Shown: one piece after another, positions 1 through 7,988 of the stretch
How positions within the stretch are numbered: the stretch's first letter is position 1
Layout of the letters: each line of letters opens with the position of its first letter
Assembly: GCF_030316895.1 (NCBI RefSeq)
Contig: NZ_JASZYV010000001.1
Span: 1,798,001-1,862,000 of the forward strand
Direction: 5' to 3'
DNA: 64,000 bases
From: Variovorax dokdonensis
GTDB lineage: Bacteria; Pseudomonadota; Gammaproteobacteria; Burkholderiales; Burkholderiaceae_C
Translations under genes and position numbers: made by a program
The notes under the pieces: model-generated
Databases searched by the model: none
What the model was told of the DNA's origin: nothing
Seen by the model: the letters and a program-made list of their open reading frames with translations, nothing else

Positions 1-1
1 G

Positions 2-913
2 CCGAGCGCGGAGCCGCTCTTTGCGGGTTGGTTCGCGCAATTGCTCGCCGAGGTACATCCGCCCTGGGCGGAATGCCTGGCCGTCGTCTGGTGGCGGGGC
101 GCAGGCGACGAGGCCGCTTCGACGCTCTTCGCCAAGGCCGACACCGTGATGGCTTATGGCGGCAACGAGGCGCTCGATGCCCTGCGCCGGCGCCTGCCGG
201 CCAGCACGCGCTTTCTGCCGCACGGGCACAAGCTGGGCGTGGGCCTGGTGGCCGCGTCGGCACTCGACGCACTGCATGGCCCACGCCAGGCGCGCCTCGC
301 GGCGTGGGACGTGGCGCGCTACGACCAGCAGGGCTGCTATTCGCCGCATGTGTTCTACGTGGAGCGCGGCGGCGCGGTATCGCCGCGGCAGTTTGCCGAC
401 TACCTTGCTGCCGAACTGGCCAACCTGCATTGCCGCTATCCGCGACGCACGCTCTTGCTCGAAGACTCGGCCGCCATGGCTCGCTGGCGGCAGGCCGTCG
501 AATGGCAGGCCATGGGCGAGGCGGGCGATTCGGTCAGCCTGATCGCCGATGGCGCCGCCGATTGGGGCGTGGCCCACTTCGAGCGCATGCAGCCGCTTGC
601 ACCCACCGCCTTGCAACGGCATGTGCAGGTGATCGCGGTGGAGCACTTCGATGAGGTGATGCCGCAACTGGCACCGCATGCGCGATTCCTGCAGACCGCC
701 GGTGTCGCCGCCGCGCCGGCCGAACTGTTCCGCCTGGCCGAGCAACTGGGCGCCGTGGGCGTGACGCGCATCAGCGCCATCGGTTCGATGACCACGCCGC
801 AGGCCGGCTGGCACCACGACGGCCGCTTCAGCCTTTTGGACCTGATGCGCATGACGGAGATCGAGGCGTCGGCAGAACACTCGGCCGACGACTTCGCGCC
901 TTATGCCGATTGA
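2..913 (+). CDS. LuxC-type acyl-CoA reductase (5' end outside window)
   Basis: The reading frame is open to the left edge, so the start codon lies outside the window; 303 residues are visible. The stretch DQQGCYSPH around visible residue 112 matches the active-site cysteine region of LuxC-family acyl-CoA reductases. That family is related to aldehyde dehydrogenases: it takes an acyl group onto the cysteine and reduces it with NADPH to an aldehyde. The last 11 bases overlap the following ABC ATPase frame, and four more genes follow with overlaps or 13-base gaps, so this is one operon. No LuxAB luciferase is in view, so bioluminescence is not implied. The natural acyl substrate is unknown; LuxE or an acyl-activating partner could lie upstream, outside the window. 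Confidence 0.8.
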   Translation, partial: PSAEPLFAGWFAQLLAEVHPPWAECLAVVWWRGAGDEAASTLFAKADTVMAYGGNEALDALRRRLPASTRFLPHGHKLGVGLVAASALDALHGPRQARLAAWDVARYDQQGCYSPHVFYVERGGAVSPRQFADYLAAELANLHCRYPRRTLLLEDSAAMARWRQAVEWQAMGEAGDSVSLIADGAADWGVAHFERMQPLAPTALQRHVQVIAVEHFDEVMPQLAPHARFLQTAGVAAAPAELFRLAEQLGAVGVTRISAIGSMTTPQAGWHHDGRFSLLDLMRMTEIEASAEHSADDFAPYAD

Positions 914-1673
914 AGTCGCCCAACCCATGAGTTTTCTCGACATCGATGGCGTCAGCTTCACCTATCCGGGCTTCGACACCGTGGTTCGGGGCGTGAGCTG
1001 GCGCGTGGGCGAGGGCGAAGTGCATTGCCTGGTGGGCCGCAGCGGATGCGGCAAGACCACCTTGCTCAAGCTGGCGGCGGGGCTGCTGCGTCCGCAATCG
1101 GGGCGGATTCTCCTGCGGGGCAGGGAGGTGAAGGCCCCCGGGCCGCAACTGGGCTTCGTGTTCCAGCAGCCCAACCTGCTCGAATGGCAGCGCGTGATCG
1201 ACAACGTGCTGCTGCCCGTGACCCTGCAGCGTCGGGCGGGCGCACAGGACATCGAACGCGCGCAGATGCTGCTGGGTCAACTGGGCCTGCAAGGCCATGC
1301 CCAGCGCTATCCAAGGCACTTGTCTGGCGGGCAGCAAAGCCGCGTGGCCCTGGCCCGCGCCTTGATGCTCGAGCCGGCGCTGCTGCTGCTCGACGAGCCT
1401 TTCGCGGCGCTCGATGCCATCACGCGGGGCGAGTTGCAGGACGACCTGCTGCGCATGTGCCGGGCTCGGCGCACCACGGTCATGTTCGTCACGCACGACA
1501 TCGCCGAAGCGGTCTACCTCGGCGACAGGGTGGCGCAGATGCGCGAGGGGCGCATCGTGCAGGACCTGTCGGTCGACCTGGGCGCGCAGCGCACCCAGGC
1601 CTTGCGATACGGCGCCGAATTCAACCGCTACTGCGCACAGGTGCTGGGCGCGATGGACGAGGTCGCGGCATGA
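903..1673 (+). CDS. ABC transporter ATP-binding protein, nitrate/sulfonate/taurine type
   Basis: This is the ATPase of an importer (256 residues, the usual length of SsuB/TauB relatives). Walker A GRSGCGKT is at residues 45-52, the Q-loop glutamine near 88, the signature LSGGQ at 140-144, Walker B LLLLDEP at about 160-166 and the H-loop histidine near 198. The start at 903 overlaps the LuxC-like gene by 11 bases; an ATG at 927 (residues MSFLDIDG) is an equally plausible start and would leave an intact domain. Its stop codon overlaps the permease start as ATGA. Substrate cannot be told from the ATPase alone. Confidence 0.9.
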   Translation: MPIEVAQPMSFLDIDGVSFTYPGFDTVVRGVSWRVGEGEVHCLVGRSGCGKTTLLKLAAGLLRPQSGRILLRGREVKAPGPQLGFVFQQPNLLEWQRVIDNVLLPVTLQRRAGAQDIERAQMLLGQLGLQGHAQRYPRHLSGGQQSRVALARALMLEPALLLLDEPFAALDAITRGELQDDLLRMCRARRTTVMFVTHDIAEAVYLGDRVAQMREGRIVQDLSVDLGAQRTQALRYGAEFNRYCAQVLGAMDEVAA

Positions 1674-2446
1674 AGGCCTCGGCACGTTCCGGCTCGCTGG
1701 CCGCCTTGTGTCTTCTCGCCATGCTGCTGGGCGGCTGGGAATGGGCTTCGCGCCATTGGGGCCTGTCGGCGTTGGTATTGCCGGCACCTTCGAGCGTGGC
1801 CCGAAGCCTGTGGTCCGGCCTCGTTTCCGGCTACCTGTGGCCGCACATCGTCGTCACGGCGACCGAGCTGATGCTGGGCCTCGCAGCCGGATGCGCGCTT
1901 GGCTTCGTGGCCGGACTGCTGCTGGCCGAGTCGCCCTGGCTCGATCGCGTGGTCAAGCCGTACTTGGTGGTGAGCCAGGTCGTTCCCAAGCTCGCGCTGG
2001 CGCCGCTGTTCATCGTGTGGTTCGGGTTCGGCATGACGTCGACCGTGGTCATCACCGCGCTGATCTGCTTCTTTCCGCTGATGGAGAGCACGCTGACCGC
2101 AGTACGGCAGGTCGACGCGCAACGGCTGGAGCTGTTCCGCATGTTGGGCGCAACACGGCTGCAGACGCTGCTCAGGCTCAAGCTGCCTGCGGGCCTGCCG
2201 GGCATCCTGGCGGGTTTGCGCGTGGCCGTGGTGCTGGCCCTTGTCGGTGCGGTGGTGGGCGAGTTCATCGGCGGCAGCCGAGGGCTGGGCGCGCTCATCA
2301 TCGCCACGCAATCCATGATGGACACCGCGTTGATGTTCGCGGTGCTGTTCGTCATTGCCGTGCTGGGCCTGACGCTCTATCAAGCCACGCTGGCGCTGGA
2401 GCGGCTGCTGCTGCGCCCCTATACGGACGAGTTTCACCAACCCTGA
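1670..2446 (+). CDS. ABC transporter permease, nitrate/sulfonate/taurine type
   Basis: A 258-residue inner-membrane permease with about six hydrophobic segments, of the SsuC/TauC family (BPD_transp_1). The region around ELFRMLGATRLQTLLRLKLP, mid-to-late in the chain, is the EAA loop that contacts the ATPase. The ATG start overlaps the stop of the ATPase gene (ATGA), which indicates translational coupling, and the substrate-binding protein follows after 13 bases. It forms the membrane channel of the importer encoded by the flanking genes. Confidence 0.9.
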   Translation: MKASARSGSLAALCLLAMLLGGWEWASRHWGLSALVLPAPSSVARSLWSGLVSGYLWPHIVVTATELMLGLAAGCALGFVAGLLLAESPWLDRVVKPYLVVSQVVPKLALAPLFIVWFGFGMTSTVVITALICFFPLMESTLTAVRQVDAQRLELFRMLGATRLQTLLRLKLPAGLPGILAGLRVAVVLALVGAVVGEFIGGSRGLGALIIATQSMMDTALMFAVLFVIAVLGLTLYQATLALERLLLRPYTDEFHQP

Positions 2447-2459
2447 GGACATCGACACC

Positions 2460-3467
2460 ATGGACCACTTCACCTTGCGTCGCCGCGCGCTGCTCGCGTC
2501 TGCCGCGCTCATGGCCGCTCCGGCGGTACTGCGCCGTGCGCAGGCCGCCGAGGTTGCCGGAAAGATCACCGTTGCCGGCTGGAGCAAGCCGATCACCGAG
2601 ATCACCAACCTGCTGGTGGAGCCCGACAAGGGCTTCTTCAAGGCGGCCGGCGTGGACCTGGCCTACGTGCCGGGCGCCGGCGGCGGCGACGCGCTGCGCA
2701 ACGTGCTGAGCGGCCAGGCCGACGTCGCCTTCACCGACCCGGGTGCGCTCTTCGCCGCGCTGGACAAGGGCGAGAAGCTGCGTGCGATCTACGACATCTA
2801 TCCGCAGAACGTGTTCAACGTGGTGTCGCTCAAGAGCGCCAGCATCAAGCGACCGTCCGACCTCAAGGGCAAGAGGATCGGCGTGTACAGCCTTTCGAGC
2901 GGCACGCGCCAGAACCTGCTGGTGCTGCTGAACCAGGCCGGGCTGAAGGAGTCGGACGTCACCATCGTCGTCACCGGCCTGCTGAACTTCGCGCCGCTCA
3001 TGCAAGGGCAGGTGGATGCCACCGCCGCCACCGACACCGGCTTGCTGGTCGGCCGTCGCAAGGGCATCGGCGAGGTCGACGTGATGGCGGTGCGCGACCA
3101 TCTGAACGTGTCGAGCGATCTGTTCGTGGTGCGCGACAAGTTCTACCAGGACAACAAGCCGCTGCTGCGGCGCTTCCTGAAGGCGTACCGCGACAGCGCT
3201 GCCTGGATGATTGCCAACCCGGACGAGGCAGCCGGACTGGCGATGAAGGTCGCCATCGACGGCACCGACCGCGCTACCAATCTCGAGATCATCCGGCTGC
3301 GCAACGCATCGGCCGTGTCACCGCTCACTGAGAAGCATGGCCTGGGCACGCTGGATGTGGGCACGCTGCAGAAGGCGGCCGATGCCTATCGTGAACTGGG
3401 GCTGATCAGCCAGCCGCTGCGCATGTCGGACGTGGTCGCGAACGACCTGCTGCCGCCTTCCGCGTGA
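2460..3467 (+). CDS. ABC transporter substrate-binding protein, SsuA/NMT1-like
   Basis: A 335-residue periplasmic receptor. The N-terminus (LRRRALLASAALMAAPAVLR, then AQA) is a signal sequence with a consecutive-arginine motif compatible with Tat export. The mature part looks like the NMT1/SsuA family: an early segment on ITNLLVEPDKGFFKAAGVD, then the AFTDPGALFAALDKG region. Such proteins bind sulfonates, taurine, nitrate, thiamine precursors or small aromatics; no residue seen here fixes the ligand. It ends one base inside the start of the SDR gene (TGATG), which ties the oxidoreductase to the transported compound. Confidence 0.85.
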   Translation: MDHFTLRRRALLASAALMAAPAVLRRAQAAEVAGKITVAGWSKPITEITNLLVEPDKGFFKAAGVDLAYVPGAGGGDALRNVLSGQADVAFTDPGALFAALDKGEKLRAIYDIYPQNVFNVVSLKSASIKRPSDLKGKRIGVYSLSSGTRQNLLVLLNQAGLKESDVTIVVTGLLNFAPLMQGQVDATAATDTGLLVGRRKGIGEVDVMAVRDHLNVSSDLFVVRDKFYQDNKPLLRRFLKAYRDSAAWMIANPDEAAGLAMKVAIDGTDRATNLEIIRLRNASAVSPLTEKHGLGTLDVGTLQKAADAYRELGLISQPLRMSDVVANDLLPPSA

Positions 3468-4246
3468 TGAACACGTCCGGCAAGTTCGCGGGCAAGGTGG
3501 TGCTGGTCACCGGTGCAAGCCGTGGCATCGGCGCGGCCATCGCGCGGGCGTTCGCGGCCGAAGGCGCGACGGTGGCCATCAATCATCTGAGCAACGACGC
3601 CGCCGCTGCCGAGGTGGTGGCGCAGTGCCAGTCGGCGGGCGGCGATGCGTGGGCGTTGAAGGCCGACGTCGGCGCCGAGTCCGAGGTCCAAGGCATGGTG
3701 GCGGCGGTCGTGCGCGAGGCTGGCGCGATCGACGTGGTAGTCAACAACGCCTTCAGGCCCTACGCCTTCGATCCGCAGCAGCGCAGGCACTTTGCGCAGA
3801 CGTCGTTCGCGGACTATCGGACGCAGTTCGACGGCGCGGTGGGCGGTGCCTTTCACGTATGCCGGGCGGTGTTGCCGCACCTGCGTCCTGGCGGCGGCGC
3901 GAGCATCGTCAACATCGTGAGCGACCTGGTCGAGCGGCCGGTGGTGCCGTACCACGACTACACGACCGCCAAGTCGGCGCTGGTGGGCTTCAGCCGCAAC
4001 CTGGCGGCGGAATTGGGGCCTCAGGGTGTGCGAGTGAATTGCGTGGCGCCGGGCCTGGTGTATCCGACGCAGGCCAGCGGGGCGACGCGCGAGGACTTTC
4101 GCGAGTCCATCGCGGCCGTCACGCCGCTGCGCCGCATTGCGCGCCCGGAAGATGTGGCGGGCCCCGTTCTTTTCCTGGCTTCGGACTGGAGCCGGTTCAT
4201 GACGGGGCAGGTGCTGTTCGTCGATGGGGGCCTGGTGATGCGCTGA
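3467..4246 (+). CDS. Short-chain dehydrogenase/reductase (FabG-like)
   Basis: A 259-residue classical SDR. The nucleotide-binding TGASRGIG is at residues 15-22, the NNA motif at 94-96, the catalytic serine in IVNIVSD near 152 and the YxxxK pair at Tyr165/Lys169. It therefore should interconvert an alcohol and a ketone or aldehyde using NAD(P)H. ATG 3467 overlaps the preceding stop; a GTG at 3464 is an alternative. Being last in an operon with an acyl-CoA reductase and an importer, it probably acts on the same imported or aldehyde-derived metabolite, but the substrate is unknown. Confidence 0.88.
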   Translation: MNTSGKFAGKVVLVTGASRGIGAAIARAFAAEGATVAINHLSNDAAAAEVVAQCQSAGGDAWALKADVGAESEVQGMVAAVVREAGAIDVVVNNAFRPYAFDPQQRRHFAQTSFADYRTQFDGAVGGAFHVCRAVLPHLRPGGGASIVNIVSDLVERPVVPYHDYTTAKSALVGFSRNLAAELGPQGVRVNCVAPGLVYPTQASGATREDFRESIAAVTPLRRIARPEDVAGPVLFLASDWSRFMTGQVLFVDGGLVMR

Positions 4247-4262
4247 GCCGCCCGGCTCGGCC

Positions 4263-5189
4263 TCAGTACTTCTTGGCGGACTTCTTGGCGCCCGGCTTCG
4301 CGGCAGGCTTGGCAGCCGGCTTGTCTTCGGCGGGCGTGGGCGCGACGAGGCGAATGGCCAGGCCGCCGGTCGCCTCGGGCGAGAGCATCACGGTGTCGTC
4401 GGTGCGCTCGGCAAGCAGGCCCTTGTCGGCCAGGAAGTCGCGGGCGGCGGCCAGGTCGCGTACTTCCAGGTCGATCGACGACACGACGTGCTGCTCGCCG
4501 ACCACTACGTCGACGTCCACATCGGGCACCAGTTGCGTCGGTTGCTTGTAGCTGCCGCGGATCTTGTGCCACTCGCCGGCCAGTGTCGGGTGGTCGGGGG
4601 TGGCGATGGTGATGCGGCGCAGACCGGTCACGCCCAGCAATCCGCCGTTGACGGCTTCCAGTGCCGCTCGTTCGGTCTCGCGGCGACGTGTCGTCGAAGT
4701 GCCGGCCTGCCAGGGCACGATGGCCGCGTCGCGGTCCCAGGCGCACAGGAAGACCTCGCAGGTCGGTCCGGAGACGCCAGGAAGGACGACGTTGGTGAAG
4801 TTGGTCTGCAGCGTGCCTTCGTCGTTGCGCGAGCGATAGACGCGCGGCGGCTTCATTGGCACGCCCTTTTCTTCCAGGGCGGCGATCGCGCTCTTCATGC
4901 GCTGAGGCGCAAGTGCAATGCCGTGGATCAGCGGCAGGGGGCAATGTTCGGGCAGGTCGGCGTTCTTGGCGTCGGCCCAGATCTCGAGGTTGGCGTTGCC
5001 CAGACCGATCCAGCCGAAGGTGGCAAAGCTGGCCTGTTCCAGCGGCCAGGTGACGGGCAGGCCGAGCGTGGCGGAGAAGACCTCGAACAGCGGGCGTGCG
5101 GCGTTGACGCGAACGACCAGATGGTCGACGCCGTGGAAAAGCGCCTTGGAAGTCAGGGCGGGAGAGGAGGGGGATTTGCGAGCGCTCAT
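4263..5189 (-). CDS. VOC (glyoxalase/bleomycin-resistance) superfamily protein with Lys/Ala tail
   Basis: A 308-residue protein. The opening GVDHLVVRV and the region after TLGLPVTWP are typical of the vicinal-oxygen-chelate fold, and two VOC modules appear to be present (about residues 15-150 and 160-285). The last 25 residues are a low-complexity tail rich in Lys, Ala and Pro, absent from core VOC domains. The start is the ATG at 5189; the frame stays open far upstream but only as the antisense of vanA. It diverges from vanA and shares the 210-base intergenic region that contains the putative VanR sites. Function is not known; dioxygenase or lyase roles are both found in the superfamily. Confidence 0.75.
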   Translation of the reverse strand: MSARKSPSSPALTSKALFHGVDHLVVRVNAARPLFEVFSATLGLPVTWPLEQASFATFGWIGLGNANLEIWADAKNADLPEHCPLPLIHGIALAPQRMKSAIAALEEKGVPMKPPRVYRSRNDEGTLQTNFTNVVLPGVSGPTCEVFLCAWDRDAAIVPWQAGTSTTRRRETERAALEAVNGGLLGVTGLRRITIATPDHPTLAGEWHKIRGSYKQPTQLVPDVDVDVVVGEQHVVSSIDLEVRDLAAARDFLADKGLLAERTDDTVMLSPEATGGLAIRLVAPTPAEDKPAAKPAAKPGAKKSAKKY

Positions 5190-5280
5190 GAAGCATTGTC
5201 CCCCAGACACTTCGAGGCCCTGCCTTTTGTTCGTTTCGACGCGATTTCCGGGCGGCTGCCGATGGGGATCAGGGTAACTA

Positions 5281-5298
5281 CCAAGATTCGAACCTTGG
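5281..5298. repeat. Near-perfect 18-bp palindrome between the VOC gene and vanA
   Basis: CCAAGATTCGAACCTTGG is symmetric at 16 of 18 positions. It lies 15 bases left of the first putative VanR operator, in the divergent intergenic region. It could be a regulator site for the VOC gene or a short hairpin. Its superficial likeness to a tRNA T-arm is not backed by a cloverleaf. Confidence 0.4.
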
Positions 5299-5312
5299 CT
5301 TCTCCGGATTGA

Positions 5313-5348
5313 ATCAGTACACTGATCGTCATCATTCAGCACACTGAT
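5313..5348 (+). promoter_or_regulatory. Putative tandem VanR operator upstream of vanAB
   Basis: Two copies of a 14-bp dyad lie 22 bases apart, about two helical turns. Copy one, ATCAGT-AC-ACTGAT (5313-5326), is a perfect palindrome; copy two, TTCAGC-AC-ACTGAT (5335-5348), keeps the right arm and centre. Both are followed by CGT. They sit 52-87 bases before the vanA start, where a repressor would block transcription. The MarR-family gene at 7504 is the natural candidate to bind them. The promoter hexamers themselves are not clear. Confidence 0.65.
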
Positions 5349-5399
5349 CGTGCTACATCTGCCTCTGTGGACCGACCCCAGCCAACGCAAGGAGACCGC

Positions 5400-6464
5400 A
5401 TGTTCCCGAAAAACACCTGGTACGTGGCGTGCACCGCCAGCGAGATCGACGACAAGCCCCTGGGCCGCATGATCTGCGGCGAAAACATGGTTCTCTACCG
5501 CGCGCAAGAGGGCAAGGCCACCGCGCTGGAGAACTTCTGCCCGCATCGAGGTGCGCCGCTGTCGCTGGGCAAGGTGATCGAGGGCAAGCTGGTCTGTGGC
5601 TACCACGGCCTGGAAATGGGTTGCGACGGCAAGACGGTGTCCATGCCCGGACAGCGCGTGCGCGGCTTTCCGGCCATCCGCTCGTTTCCGGTGATCGAGC
5701 GCTACGGCTTCATCTGGGTCTGGCCGGGCGATCCGGCGCAAGCCGATGCCGCCAAGCTGCATCACCTGGAGTGGGCAGAGAGCCCCGAGTGGGCCTATGG
5801 CGGCGGCCTGTTCCACATCCAGTGCGACTACCGCCTGATGATCGACAACCTGATGGATCTGACGCACGAGACTTACGTGCACGCCACGAGCATCGGCCAG
5901 AAGGAGATCGACGAGGCACCGGTGAGCACCAAGACCGAGGGCGAGCAGGTCGTTACCAGCCGCTTCATGGACAACGTGCAGGCACCGCCGTTCTGGCGCA
6001 TGGCGCTGCGCGGCAACCACCTGGCCGACGACGTGCCGGTGGACCGCTGGCAGATCTGCCGCTTCACCCCGCCCAGCCACGTGCTGATCGAAGTGGGCGT
6101 GGCGCATGCCGGCAAGGGCGGATACAACGCCGACCCCGCGCACAAGGTGTCGAGCATCGTGGTGGACTTCATCACGCCGGAGACCGAGACCTCGCACTGG
6201 TATTTCTGGGGCATGGCGCGCAACTTCCAGCCGCATGACAAGGCCCTGACGGCCTCGATCCGCGAAGGCCAGCACAAGATCTTCAGCGAAGACCTGGAGA
6301 TGCTGGAGCAGCAGCAGCGCAACATCACGGCCCATCCGCAGCGCCAGTTGCTCAAGCTCAACATCGACGCGGGTGGCGTGCAATCGCGCCGCGTGCTCGA
6401 CCGGCTGATCGAAGCCGAGCGCGCCCCAACCGAGTCGGCAGAACCCGCGGGGCAGACGGCATGA
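5400..6464 (+). CDS. vanA: Vanillate O-demethylase oxygenase subunit (Rieske)
   Basis: A 354-residue Rieske non-heme iron oxygenase that would convert vanillate to protocatechuate and formaldehyde with electrons from VanB. The Rieske cluster ligands are Cys47-x-His49 and Cys66-x2-His69. The mononuclear iron motif is NLMDLTHETYVH, with Asn150, Asp153, His156 and His161. Length and the N-terminal PKNTWYVAC are typical of VanA. The start at 5400 follows a good ribosome site (AAGGAGA) and the stop overlaps vanB as ATGA. Other aromatic demethylases of the same subfamily (for example for syringate) cannot be excluded. Confidence 0.88.
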   Translation: MFPKNTWYVACTASEIDDKPLGRMICGENMVLYRAQEGKATALENFCPHRGAPLSLGKVIEGKLVCGYHGLEMGCDGKTVSMPGQRVRGFPAIRSFPVIERYGFIWVWPGDPAQADAAKLHHLEWAESPEWAYGGGLFHIQCDYRLMIDNLMDLTHETYVHATSIGQKEIDEAPVSTKTEGEQVVTSRFMDNVQAPPFWRMALRGNHLADDVPVDRWQICRFTPPSHVLIEVGVAHAGKGGYNADPAHKVSSIVVDFITPETETSHWYFWGMARNFQPHDKALTASIREGQHKIFSEDLEMLEQQQRNITAHPQRQLLKLNIDAGGVQSRRVLDRLIEAERAPTESAEPAGQTA

Positions 6465-7429
6465 GCGCCGCTGCCGAACTGACGGTGCGCGTGGCGCGCA
6501 AGCAGGCCGAGGCGCAGGACATCTGCAGCTTTGAGCTGGTGCGCGTCGATGGCCATCCGCTGCCGGCGTTCTCGGCAGGCTCGCACATCGACGTGCATCT
6601 GCCCAACGGCGTCACGCGCCAATATTCGCTGTGCAACGACCCGCGCGAAAGCCACCGCTACCTGATCGGCGTGCTGCGCGACCCGGCGTCGCGCGGCGGC
6701 TCGCAAGCCATGCACGACACGGTGGCCGAAGGCACCGAACTGCGCATCAGCGCGCCGAAGAACCACTTTCCCCTGGAAAAAGGCGCAACACGCAGCGTGC
6801 TGCTCGCCGGCGGAATCGGCGTGACGCCCATCCTGTGCATGGCCGAGCGCCTGGCCTTGGCCGGCGAGCAGTTCGAGATGCACTACTGCACCCGCTCGCG
6901 CGAACGCACTGCCTTTGCCGAGCGCATCCGTGCGTCGGCCTTCGCGGAGCAGGTGCAGTTCCACTTCGACGATGGCGACGCGGTGCAGAAGCTGCAGCTG
7001 GAGCAGGTGGTGGGCACGGTGCAGCCGGGCGTGCATCTGTATGTCTGCGGCCCCAAGGGCTTCATGGACGCCGTGCTGGGCGCGGCCCGTGCCGCCGGCT
7101 GGCCCGAGTCGCAGCTGCACTACGAGTTCTTCTCGGCCGAGATCGCCAAGTCCGATGCGGACGGCGCGTTCGAGGTCAAGCTGGCCAGTTCGGGCCGCGT
7201 GATCCCGGTCGCCAAGGAGCAGACAGTGGTCCAGGCGCTGGCGGCCGCCGGCATCGAAGTGGCCACGTCCTGCGAGCAGGGCGTCTGCGGCACTTGCCTG
7301 ACGCGCGTGCTGGCCGGCGAGCCGGACCACAAGGACTTGTACCTGACGCCCGAAGAGCAGGCAGCCAACGATCAGTTCACGCCGTGCTGCTCGCGCTCGC
7401 GCACGCCGATGCTGGTGCTCGATCTCTAA
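6461..7429 (+). CDS. vanB: Vanillate O-demethylase reductase subunit (FMN/2Fe-2S)
   Basis: A 322-residue phthalate-dioxygenase-reductase-type flavoprotein. The FMN-contacting RQYSLCND is near residues 51-58, the NAD-binding LLAGGIGVTPIL near 111-122, and the C-terminal plant-type ferredoxin domain has SCEQGVCGTC followed by a later cysteine in TPCCS. It would pass electrons from NADH to the VanA Rieske centre. Translation is coupled to vanA by an ATGA overlap. Confidence 0.88.
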   Translation: MSAAAELTVRVARKQAEAQDICSFELVRVDGHPLPAFSAGSHIDVHLPNGVTRQYSLCNDPRESHRYLIGVLRDPASRGGSQAMHDTVAEGTELRISAPKNHFPLEKGATRSVLLAGGIGVTPILCMAERLALAGEQFEMHYCTRSRERTAFAERIRASAFAEQVQFHFDDGDAVQKLQLEQVVGTVQPGVHLYVCGPKGFMDAVLGAARAAGWPESQLHYEFFSAEIAKSDADGAFEVKLASSGRVIPVAKEQTVVQALAAAGIEVATSCEQGVCGTCLTRVLAGEPDHKDLYLTPEEQAANDQFTPCCSRSRTPMLVLDL

Positions 7430-7503
7430 GGGGCGCAGGCCGTCTGGCGGGTCGGTAGACTCGCCCGGCCCGCCACCCATTCACCCTTCCTGGCCTCGCC
7501 ACC

Positions 7504-7980
7504 ATGTCTTCTACGCTGCCCGCCGACACCGTCACGATCGACATCAACGACCAGCCCGGCCACCTGATCCGGCGGGCGCATCAGATCGCCGTGTCGGTGT
7601 TCCATGAAACCATGGGCCGGGAAGTGACGCCGGTGCAGTACGCGGTGATGCGCACGCTCGAAAGCAGCCCTGGCATCGACCAGGTGCGCCTGGCGCAGCA
7701 GGCAGGCCTCGATACCTCCACGGCCGCCGACATCGCCGCGCGGCTGGAGGCCAAGGGCTGGATCACCCGGCAGGTGCTGGCACGCGGCCAGCGCGAACTG
7801 CGGCTGTCTGCAGCGGGCGAAGAACTTCTGGCCGGCATGGTGCCCACCATGGCGCAGATGCAGCACATCCTGCTCGACGGCCTGGACGCGCAGGAGCAGG
7901 CACAGTTTCTGGCGCTGCTGCGCAAGTTCGTCACCGTGAACAACGAGCGCAGCAGGGCGCCGCTGCGGTCAGCCAGCTAG
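7504..7980 (+). CDS. MarR-family regulator, probable VanR
   Basis: A 158-residue MarR protein with the winged helix at about residues 35-105 (QYAVMRTLESSPGIDQVRLAQQ, then DIAARLEAKGWITR). It lies 74 bases after vanB on the same strand. MarR regulators beside vanAB or other aromatic catabolic genes usually repress the pathway and release DNA on binding the substrate, so it is the likely reader of the two dyads upstream of vanA. No copy of that dyad is seen directly before this gene, so autoregulation is not evident. Confidence 0.8.
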   Translation: MSSTLPADTVTIDINDQPGHLIRRAHQIAVSVFHETMGREVTPVQYAVMRTLESSPGIDQVRLAQQAGLDTSTAADIAARLEAKGWITRQVLARGQRELRLSAAGEELLAGMVPTMAQMQHILLDGLDAQEQAQFLALLRKFVTVNNERSRAPLRSAS

Positions 7981-7988
7981 CAAGCGCT

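Noticed and set aside
2..913. A luminescence (lux) operon
   Set aside because: Only the LuxC-type reductase is seen; no luciferase subunits follow, and the neighbours are an importer and an SDR.
5281..5298. A tRNA T-arm-like hairpin (TTCGAA loop)
   Set aside because: No acceptor, D or anticodon arm can be built around it and no CCA end follows; read as a palindromic site instead.
5190..6383. Extension of the VOC protein to a 706-residue product
   Set aside because: The extra part is antisense to vanA; the ATG at 5189 gives a normal VOC start.
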